From assembly GCF_004358425.1 (NCBI RefSeq), contig NZ_CP037948.1:806001-870000 (forward strand): 64,000 bases of DNA. Reading direction: 5' to 3'. The translations under genes and the position numbers were made by a program. Positions 57,741 to 64,000 of this stretch are shown one piece after another. The number at the start of each line of letters is the position of its first letter. Position 1 is the first letter of the stretch. The notes under the pieces are model-generated. The model did not search any database, was not told the origin of the DNA, and saw nothing but the letters and a program-made list of their open reading frames with translations. Origin of the DNA: Qipengyuania sediminis (lineage in GTDB: Bacteria > Pseudomonadota > Alphaproteobacteria > Sphingomonadales > Sphingomonadaceae).

Positions 57741-58763
57741 TCAATGCGACGCTCTAGCCCTCGTCAGGCCATAAGCGAGCGCAGCGGTGAACAACGCGCC
57801 TTCGAATGCGCCAGATAGCGTCAGCAGCAGCGGATCGCCCGTCCACCCCATGCCGAGCCCCGCGTTTGGGAAACGTGCCGTGAGAGCGGCGAGACTGCCC
57901 GCCATGAGCGTCCCGCCAGACAGGATGATCCCCGACCCCGCGGCTCCGCCCAAGAGCGCCGGCGCGGCGGCCCCTAGCGCGCCCCCGCGCCGGGACAGCC
58001 AGTAGCCGAGCCCCGTGGCTATGCCGATCGCAAGGCCTTCCCAGGCTCCCGCGATGCGTTCGGGTGCGCTGCCGACCAGCAGGCGCAACGCGTCGCTTCC
58101 CAAAAGCCGGGCAAAACCCCCGATAACGAGCCCGCCGAGCGCACCCCCGGCTAGCGCGTGCCACCCTCTCCAGCGTGCCGCGCGGGTCGCCAGGCCGATT
58201 CCGGTGGCGATACCGAGGGCGGAAACCAACGCGGCGAGGACGCAGACAGTGACGAGCACCAGCACCAGCGAGAGCCCGCGCCCCGCCCCCTCCCCCGCGG
58301 CAAGGCTGCCATAAGCGAGGCCAACCAGCGCCCCCGCCACTGCCGCGCCGATGATTCCGCCTGCGATCAGGCGAAGCGTCACGTAGTCGCTTGGCGCCGC
58401 GCGCGCGGGGGGCGGCGGTTGGGTCACCCGCGATGCATCGTCCGAGAGCAGCGGGGCTATGAAGCGATAGCCGTGGCGCGGCACCGTCTCGATATAGCGC
58501 GGGCGCGCGGCATCGTCGCCGAGCGCGCGGCGTAGCGCCATGATCGCTTGCGACAGCGCTTCGTCGGTCACCGGCACGCCGCGCCACACCTCCTCGTGCA
58601 GCCGGTCCTTGGTGATGAGCTGCCCGGGCTCATGGGCGAAGAGGATCAGCGCATCGAGATAGCGCCCGCCGAGCTCCACCACGGCCCCACCGCGCAGCAG
58701 CCGCCGGTTGGCGGGGTCGAGCGTGAAATCGCCGAAGCGCAGCAGTCCGTCATGCGATTTCAT
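57741..58763 (-). CDS. Winged-helix regulator fused to a membrane domain
   Basis: 340 residues. Residues about 8-105 are an OmpR/CadC-type winged helix (LLRFGDFTLDPANRRLLRGG ... RRALGDDAARPRYIETVPRHGYRF). From about residue 125 onward there are around eight hydrophobic segments rich in Gly and Ala. Such one-component regulators bind DNA while sitting in the inner membrane, as CadC and ToxR do, but those have one membrane helix. The ligand or target is unknown. It diverges from a small membrane protein gene. Confidence 0.78.
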   Translation of the reverse strand: MKSHDGLLRFGDFTLDPANRRLLRGGAVVELGGRYLDALILFAHEPGQLITKDRLHEEVWRGVPVTDEALSQAIMALRRALGDDAARPRYIETVPRHGYRFIAPLLSDDASRVTQPPPPARAAPSDYVTLRLIAGGIIGAAVAGALVGLAYGSLAAGEGAGRGLSLVLVLVTVCVLAALVSALGIATGIGLATRAARWRGWHALAGGALGGLVIGGFARLLGSDALRLLVGSAPERIAGAWEGLAIGIATGLGYWLSRRGGALGAAAPALLGGAAGSGIILSGGTLMAGSLAALTARFPNAGLGMGWTGDPLLLTLSGAFEGALFTAALAYGLTRARASH

Positions 58764-58835
58764 GCCGAAGTCACGCCCAGCTCATGGCTTTCATGGCGGC
58801 CGGGTGCAGGAAGGCGTCGCTTGAAGCAAGGGAGC

Positions 58836-59156
58836 ATGATGATGATTGCGAAAACGAACGGACGAGCGACGACGAGGCAGATGTGGCGCGCGCTCCTGTG
58901 GGGCGGGTTGGCTCTGTTGCTGGCGCTGCCTGCGCTGGCGATGCAGTTCACGCGCGAGGTGGATTGGACCGCGTCGGACTTCCTGGTGATGGGCGCGCTG
59001 CTGACGGTGCTGGGCCTGGGGATCGAGGCGGTGATGCGTTGGCTCACCAATTGGCCCGCCCGGCTTGCGGCGGTGGTTGTGGTTGTGCTGATGTTCCTCG
59101 CGATCTGGGCGGAACTCGCGGTGGGCATCTTCGGCACGCCCTTCGCGGGCAGCTAG
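58836..59156 (+). CDS. Small membrane protein, 106 aa
   Basis: Three or so hydrophobic segments (ALLWGGLALLLALPALAMQF, FLVMGALLTVLGLGIEAVM, LAAVVVVVLMFLAIWAELAV). AGGGAG precedes a run of three ATGs (58836, 58839, 58842); the third has the best spacing. No function known. Its divergent position beside the membrane regulator suggests it may be the target. Confidence 0.7.
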   Translation: MMMIAKTNGRATTRQMWRALLWGGLALLLALPALAMQFTREVDWTASDFLVMGALLTVLGLGIEAVMRWLTNWPARLAAVVVVVLMFLAIWAELAVGIFGTPFAGS

Positions 59157-59165
59157 GCCCCCATG

Positions 59166-60737
59166 TTACGCGCAAAGCCCTTGCAGAAACCAGTCGGGCA
59201 GGCCGCCGCGCCCGTCGCCGATCAGCCCGGCGCGGTAAATCCAGTAGCGGCGGCCGGCATCGTCCTCGATCCGGTAATAATCGCGCAGCCTTGCGCTGCC
59301 CTTCTCGCGCCACCATTCGGGCGCAATGCGTTCGGGGCCTTCGACGCGCACGACATCGTGCACCCCGCCGCGCCAGCGGAAGCGCTGCGGATAGCCATCG
59401 GGCGTCGCGTAGAGCACCGCGATCTGCTCGGGTTTATCGAGCAATTTGAGCGGTCTGTGATGAAAGGCTAAGACGCCTTGTGAAGTGGGTTCGGGCGCCA
59501 GCGCAGGCTGCCAGCGCTGCGCGCGTTCGGGCAGATGGCTGGCGAAGGGCACCGGCCGGCTGACCGCCCCCGGTCCCAGGCGCACGCTCAGCCGGTCGAT
59601 GCAGGCGGCAAGGCTGGTGCCATGGGCTTCGGCCGCGGCTTCGAAATCGCCTTGCGAGAGCGCGAGCGGCTCGGACCAGCTGGCGCGCAGCCGCACCGTC
59701 TCGATCCCGAAGCCCGCGTCCACATCGTCGAGCTTGGCAGCGAACAGCCGGCAGATATGCGCCGGGTCGCGGGTTGCGGCGGCAAGCTCCAATGGCTTCA
59801 CCATCACTGCGCCATCTACCCGCCACATCCCGAGCTCGAGACGGCGCGCGCCTTCCGCCCGCGCCTCCAATGCACGCGCCATATCCTCGGCAAGGTCGGA
59901 GAGCACCTGGTCGAGCAGCTCGCGGTGGCGGATCGGCTCCATCACCCGCCGCTGGACCATGGGGAGATCGATCGGCACCACCGGCAGCAGCGGCTCGGGC
60001 ACGCGGCCGAGCAGCTGGTCGAGCCGGATCAGCGGATTGGCTGCGGGCGAGCGGCGGTTGCGGAAGCGGCGCTGCACCGCGTCGCGCCCGTTGCGCGCGC
60101 CCTCCCCCCCTGCGTCCGCGATGCCCGCAAGCTGGCTCAAGCGCTTGATGCCGAGCCGCTTCAATACGCCCAGCACATCCGCATCGAGCCGCAGCGCCGC
60201 GATCGGCAGATCGGCAAGCTGCGCCGTCATGTCCGCATCATTCCTGAGGATCGCGCCGGCGGGGCCGTGGTGCGCCAGCGCCCAGGCGGCGCCCGCGGTG
60301 GGGGCGATGGCGGCGCGGATGGAAAGGCCGCGGCGTGCGAAACCCGTCTCGACATCAGCGAGCAGTTTCGCCTCCCCCCCGAACAGATGCGGCACCGCGG
60401 TGACATCCACCAGCAGCCCGTCGGGCGGGTCGAGCGCGCTCCACGGGCCCCAGCGAAGCGCCCAGACCGCGAGCTGTTCGAGAAAGGCGAGATCTCCCGC
60501 CTGATCGTGCGGCGCGACCACGATCTGTGGGCACAGCGTGCGCGCATCGGCGAGCATCATGCCGCGCCGCGCGCCCGCCGCCGCGCTCGCCCCGCCCACC
60601 GCTTCGATCCGCGGGCCATGCGCGGTGTCGGCGATCAGCACCAGCGGGCGCCCGGGTTCTTCCGGCCCATGGACCATCGCATGCCGGTCCATGGCGAGCG
60701 CGCGCAGCCACACCGAAAGGATGCGACGCGAGGGCAT
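59166..60737 (-). CDS. imuB: ImuB, Y-family polymerase-like mutasome protein
   Basis: 523 residues of DinB-like fold without the usual catalytic acidic residues at the N-terminus (ILSVWLRALAMDR in place of the DxD-bearing motif). It ends in WIYRAGLIGDGRGGLPDWF. ImuB is the non-catalytic hub that joins DnaE2 to the beta clamp during SOS mutagenesis. Its start overlaps the imuA stop (TGATG). Confidence 0.9.
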   Translation of the reverse strand: MPSRRILSVWLRALAMDRHAMVHGPEEPGRPLVLIADTAHGPRIEAVGGASAAAGARRGMMLADARTLCPQIVVAPHDQAGDLAFLEQLAVWALRWGPWSALDPPDGLLVDVTAVPHLFGGEAKLLADVETGFARRGLSIRAAIAPTAGAAWALAHHGPAGAILRNDADMTAQLADLPIAALRLDADVLGVLKRLGIKRLSQLAGIADAGGEGARNGRDAVQRRFRNRRSPAANPLIRLDQLLGRVPEPLLPVVPIDLPMVQRRVMEPIRHRELLDQVLSDLAEDMARALEARAEGARRLELGMWRVDGAVMVKPLELAAATRDPAHICRLFAAKLDDVDAGFGIETVRLRASWSEPLALSQGDFEAAAEAHGTSLAACIDRLSVRLGPGAVSRPVPFASHLPERAQRWQPALAPEPTSQGVLAFHHRPLKLLDKPEQIAVLYATPDGYPQRFRWRGGVHDVVRVEGPERIAPEWWREKGSARLRDYYRIEDDAGRRYWIYRAGLIGDGRGGLPDWFLQGLCA

Positions 60738-61558
60738 CAGTTGACCGCGACGCTAGTCCTTGAGAATGCCTCGGACTGCGTCTTGGGCTCCTCGGGACGA
60801 TGGGATGACGCCATGTCGCGCGCAAAGCCTGTCCCGAGCGACTGCTGCAAGCAGGCAGTCGAAGGGGGCCGCGCGGCCACCAGCCCCCCTTTCTCCTCCC
60901 GCAACACCCATTCGCCGGGTGCATGGGCGCGGGCGCGGAACAGCTCGGCGCGCCAGACGGGGGGGCCGGGGGCTTCCGCGTTCCATTCGGGCGGCAGCGA
61001 GGGGGCGGAGGCCACCTCCCACCGCAGCCGGGCGGAGGAGAGGTCGCGTGCCGCATCGAGGCGCACGAGATAAAGCGGCACGCCATGCCGCTCGGCCGCA
61101 AGCGTCAGCCGGCGCGAGGCGGTGAAGTCGAGGCTGCGTGGATTGCCCCCGATCTCGCCCAGCACGAAGGCGATGTCGCGGCAGCGCACGCCCTCCTCCA
61201 ACGCGAAGAGCGCGTCTTCGGGCTTGTCGGCCAGCACATGCACCAACCGGTGGCGGAGCGTTGGCGGCAGGCCGGGGCGATAGGGCCGCCCGCAAAGCCG
61301 CGCCGCCTCGCGCGTCTGCACCCAGAGCACGGCGCGGCGGTCCTCCGCCTCCGCCCCAGGCCCGCGTACCGCCTTGCCGAGATCGTCGAGCGCCAGCGCC
61401 AAGGCCGCTCCCGCGCCGCCCGCATCGCGCGTGCTGGCGAAGATTTCGCTATGGCAGGTGCCGCCCAGCCCCGGCCGCCAACACGCGGTGCGGCGAGCGG
61501 CAAGCTGGCTTCCGGCAAGGGCGGCGGCAGTTTCGAGAGGCATGGCGGAACGACTCAT
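60737..61558 (-). CDS. imuA: ImuA, RecA-like mutasome protein
   Basis: 273 residues from ATG 61558. The middle section (AVLWVQTREAARLCGRPYRP, then CRDIAFVLGEIGG) corresponds to the RecA-like core of ImuA. No classical Walker A is visible, as in some ImuA proteins. It works with ImuB and DnaE2. ATG 61543 is an alternative. A LexA box sits 2 nt before the start. Confidence 0.82.
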   Translation of the reverse strand: MSRSAMPLETAAALAGSQLAARRTACWRPGLGGTCHSEIFASTRDAGGAGAALALALDDLGKAVRGPGAEAEDRRAVLWVQTREAARLCGRPYRPGLPPTLRHRLVHVLADKPEDALFALEEGVRCRDIAFVLGEIGGNPRSLDFTASRRLTLAAERHGVPLYLVRLDAARDLSSARLRWEVASAPSLPPEWNAEAPGPPVWRAELFRARAHAPGEWVLREEKGGLVAARPPSTACLQQSLGTGFARDMASSHRPEEPKTQSEAFSRTSVAVN

Positions 61559-61560
61559 CT

Positions 61561-61575
61561 GTTCCACTTATGTTC
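61561..61575 (-). promoter_or_regulatory. LexA (SOS) box of imuAB
   Basis: GTTC-cacttat-GTTC, same form as at 57657. It overlaps the predicted -10. Confidence 0.85.
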
Positions 61576-61595
61576 CGATTCGCCGTCATTCGCAA
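61567..61595 (-). promoter_or_regulatory. Promoter of imuA
   Basis: On the minus strand: TTGCGA (61590-61595), 17-bp spacer, CATAAG (61567-61572). ATG 61558 lies 8 nt past the -10, implying a leaderless transcript. Confidence 0.55.
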
Positions 61596-61658
61596 TCGTT
61601 CAGGAGCGATCCAGCCGCTCGCTCATTGTGGGAAAGACATTACGAAAGGACCCCTCCC

Positions 61659-62144
61659 ATGAAGCATGCCGAAGGCGATCCGCACAAGCTGAAGCAACAG
61701 TTCTGGCGCGCGCTGGCCGATTCCAGCTACCTTTTCCTCGAACTCACCGGCCGTAGCGAGACTGCCGTGCCCATGAGCCCGCAGTTGGACAAGGATGCGA
61801 ACAGCGCGATATGGTTCTTCACCCATACCAAGAGCGCCTTTGCCGAACTGGGCCCCGCCACCGCCACTTTCCAGAGCAAGGGGCATGACATCTTCGCGCG
61901 CTTCGACGGGACGCTGGTCAGGGAAACCAGCCAGGAACGATTCGATCAGTTCTTCAACAATTTCGTCGCCGCCTGGTACGACGGCGGCAAGAACGATCCC
62001 GACCTCGTCTTCCTGCGCATGGACCTCGGCAATGCCGAGATCTGGAACGGCGACATGGGCCTGCTCACTACCGCCAAGATGGCGATGGGCATGCATGTCG
62101 AGCCCGAGGCCGAAGAGCAGCATGTGAAGCAGACCAGCCTCTGA
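61659..62144 (+). CDS. Pyridoxamine 5'-phosphate oxidase-like protein
   Basis: 161 residues of the split-barrel flavin-binding fold, of the general stress protein 26 type: MSPQLDKDANSAIWFFTHTKSAF near residues 40-60 (strand and helix pattern), and EIWNGDMGLLTTAKMAMG near the end. Family members bind FMN or F420-like cofactors; a stress role is likely. AAAGGA lies 9 nt before ATG 61659. A strong terminator follows. Confidence 0.78.
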   Translation: MKHAEGDPHKLKQQFWRALADSSYLFLELTGRSETAVPMSPQLDKDANSAIWFFTHTKSAFAELGPATATFQSKGHDIFARFDGTLVRETSQERFDQFFNNFVAAWYDGGKNDPDLVFLRMDLGNAEIWNGDMGLLTTAKMAMGMHVEPEAEEQHVKQTSL

Positions 62145-62157
62145 CCTGCTGACGAGG

Positions 62158-62191
62158 AAAGGGCCGCTCCCTCGGTGAGGGGCGGCCCTTT
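62158..62191. terminator. Bidirectional terminator
   Basis: Arms aaagggccgc (62158-62167) and gcggcccttt (62182-62191) are perfectly complementary with a 14-nt loop. It separates the convergent PNPOx-like and permease genes. Confidence 0.85.
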
Positions 62192-62211
62192 CGTTCGCGT
62201 GGCGGCCGCGA

Positions 62212-63789
62212 TCAGCCCGGCCGGTCGTCCTCGATCACCGGGCCGGGATAGACGCTCTCGTCCGGCGCATCGTCCTGGATCTCACCCCGCTGCAGGTTGG
62301 AATTGCGCATGCCGTAGATGAAGTAGAGCACGATCCCGCCCAGCATGTACCACAGGAAGAACTGGAGCACGCTCCATGGCACGGTGGTGATGAGGTAGAG
62401 GCAGGAAAGGATGCCCAGCACCGGCAGCACCGGGTAGAGCGGCACCTTGAACCCGCGTGGGAGCTCCGGCGCGGCCCGGCGGAGGTAGATTACCGAGAGG
62501 CAGACGATGGCGAAGGCCGCCAGCGTGCCCACCGAGGTCATGTCTCCCAGCACGTTGATGTCGAAGAAGCCCGCGGCCACCGCCGTCACCACCCCCACGA
62601 GAACGGTGTTCAGCGCGGGCGTCTTGAAACGCGGGTGGACCCGGCTGAAGACCCGCGGCAGCAATCCGTCGCGCGCCATGGTGTAGAAAATGCGGGTTTG
62701 CGCATACATCAGCACCAGCACGACCGATGTCAGGCCGATGATCGCGCCGATCTTGATCGTCTTGGCAAGCCAGCCCCATTGCGGGCCGAAGCTGTCCACC
62801 ACCACCGCGACCGGATCGGGCACGTTCAAGGTGCTGTAAGGCACCAGCAGCGTCATGATCGCGGCTACCAGCATGTAGATGACCGTGCAGACGATCAGCG
62901 ATCCGATGATGCCGAAGGGCATGTCCTTGGCCGGATTCTTCGCCTCCTGACCGGCGGTCGAAACCGCTTCGAAGCCGATATAGGCGAAGAAGACGATCGA
63001 TGCCGCGCGCATGATCCCGTCAACGCCGAATTCGCCCGGGCCGGTATTCTCGGGGATGAAGGGCACCCAATTGGCCGCGCTGAGCTCACCGAAGCGTGAC
63101 AGCACGATGAGGCCGCCCACCACGATGAAGGCGGTCAGCACGCTGACCTTGATCGCGACGATGACGTTATTGACCTTGGCCGATTCCGACACGCCCACCA
63201 CCAGCAGCGCTGCCAGCGCGAGGCAGATGAGGAATGCGGGCAGGTTGAAGATCGTCGTCACCGGCGCCCCGTTCACCAGCACCGGCGCGCCATCGCGCAC
63301 CAGCTCGTAGCCGGCGGGCCCGGTGAATTGCGGCGGGATGACGATGCCGAAATCGGCGAGCAGGCTGACCACATATCCCGACCATCCGACCGCCACCACC
63401 GAAGCGGCGAGCCCGTATTCGAGCAGCAGGAGCGCGCCCATCACCCAGGCGACGAATTCCCCTAGAGTCGCATAGCCATAGGTGTAGGCGGATCCGGATA
63501 CCGGGAGGGTGGAAGAAAGCTCCGCATAGCAGAGCCCCGCGAAAGCGCATACGATACCGGCCACCACGAACGACAAGAGCACCGCCGGCCCGGCATGGAG
63601 CGCCGCGGCGCTGCCCGTCCGCACGAAGATGCCCGCACCGATGATGCAGCCGACGCCGAGCAGCAGCAGGTTCCACTTGCCGAGACTGCGCTTCAGCTCG
63701 CTGGACTGAGTCTCGCGCTGCACCTGCGCGATCGATTTGCGCGCGAACATGCGCGCCAGAACGGAGCGGTTGCCGGGAACACTGGCCAT
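62212..63789 (-). CDS. APC-family amino acid permease
   Basis: 525 residues with about 12 membrane segments. LLLLGVGCIIGAGIFVRTG near the N-terminus and FFAYIGFEAVSTAGQEAKNP are APC superfamily hallmarks, closest in pattern to cationic amino acid transporters (CAT type). It imports amino acids using the proton or sodium gradient; the exact substrate is unknown. A long hydrophilic C-terminus (RGEIQDDAPDESVYPG) is cytoplasmic. Confidence 0.88.
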   Translation of the reverse strand: MASVPGNRSVLARMFARKSIAQVQRETQSSELKRSLGKWNLLLLGVGCIIGAGIFVRTGSAAALHAGPAVLLSFVVAGIVCAFAGLCYAELSSTLPVSGSAYTYGYATLGEFVAWVMGALLLLEYGLAASVVAVGWSGYVVSLLADFGIVIPPQFTGPAGYELVRDGAPVLVNGAPVTTIFNLPAFLICLALAALLVVGVSESAKVNNVIVAIKVSVLTAFIVVGGLIVLSRFGELSAANWVPFIPENTGPGEFGVDGIMRAASIVFFAYIGFEAVSTAGQEAKNPAKDMPFGIIGSLIVCTVIYMLVAAIMTLLVPYSTLNVPDPVAVVVDSFGPQWGWLAKTIKIGAIIGLTSVVLVLMYAQTRIFYTMARDGLLPRVFSRVHPRFKTPALNTVLVGVVTAVAAGFFDINVLGDMTSVGTLAAFAIVCLSVIYLRRAAPELPRGFKVPLYPVLPVLGILSCLYLITTVPWSVLQFFLWYMLGGIVLYFIYGMRNSNLQRGEIQDDAPDESVYPGPVIEDDRPG

Positions 63790-64000
63790 TACAGCGCCCC
63801 CCGCTGCGGTTCGCCGGTGCGGGCAAGCAACCCTGCCAGGTGCAGTCTCATCAAGTTGTAACCCCTTCCCTGACGGGCCTGATGCTCTAGCGGCGGGCCC
63901 GGAACGCGCGCAAAACTACCGAATGACCGGGGCATTACAAGGCGCAATCTGCTTGCTGTCCCCCGCCCCTTCCCCCGCGGCCTGGGGGCGTGTAGGGCCC
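63790..64000. other. Intergenic region at the window's right end
   Basis: 211 bp upstream of the permease gene. It has GC-rich partial hairpins (for example cccccgcggcctggggg near 63971) but no riboswitch, promoter or gene I can support. Confidence 0.4.

Noticed and set aside
63790..64000. Riboswitch upstream of the amino acid permease
   Set aside because: Partial hairpins only; no recognised aptamer core.

Overview
The window is high-GC DNA from an alphaproteobacterium, most likely a sphingomonad (Sphingomonadales, possibly Erythrobacteraceae). This rests on gene order and gene types: fused ispDF, a dusB-ntrY-ntrX-hfq-hflX block, alphaproteobacterial GTTC-N7-GTTC LexA boxes, split imuAB and dnaE2 SOS cassettes, and a phoR-pstSCAB-phoU-phoB block. 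The species cannot be named from sequence alone.

Layout. 1-3817: tail of lpd, a convergent patatin-like lipoprotein, a CPA2/RCK cation-proton antiporter and a 55-residue ORF. 3841-13402: a foreign 9.56-kb element inserted at the 3' end of tRNA-Ser(UGA). It is bounded by a 14-bp direct repeat. It carries a P4-type integrase, an AlpA-like protein, a DUF3987-like replication protein, several short orphan genes, two plus-strand cargo genes and one recognisable virion gene, a 909-residue tail tape-measure protein. It has lower GC and is about tenfold enriched in the hexamer CTGAAG. 13632-21492: a plus-strand run for cell wall, nucleotide and translation functions (lytic transglycosylase, D,D-carboxypeptidase, tmk, holB, metG, tatD, an MBL hydrolase, a 56-aa membrane protein, mazG). 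21487-28234: the minus-strand block hflX, tandem-domain hfq, ntrX, ntrY, dusB, with no ntrBC. 28294-35247: ispDF, a periplasmic hypothetical, pncC/cinA, a COQ10-like protein, lipA, a bicarbonate uptake set (sbtA, sbtB, beta-carbonic anhydrase) and a TPR protein. 35502-41671: gyrA, trmFO, recJ, then two tRNA-Glu genes. 42035-49943: the phosphate-starvation block. 49981-50499: a frameshifted probable META-type lipoprotein gene. 50501-61558: an extensin-like protein and two SOS cassettes (radical SAM, DUF4130-UdgX, dnaE2; and imuA-imuB), flanking a membrane-anchored winged-helix regulator. 61659-63789: a PNPOx-like protein and an APC-family permease.

The genes work as modules. The Pst/Pho genes sense and import phosphate. 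SbtA, SbtB and the carbonic anhydrase look like an inorganic-carbon unit. The two LexA-controlled cassettes together make a complete mutagenic translesion apparatus plus UdgX and a radical SAM protein. Both cassettes have a LexA box directly over a predicted -10 and only 2-3 nt from the start codon, which suggests leaderless SOS transcripts. The strongest candidates for something undescribed are the satellite-like element with a lone tape-measure gene and its hexamer bias, the in-frame palindromic repeat inside dnaE2, and the SOS radical SAM-UdgX operon.
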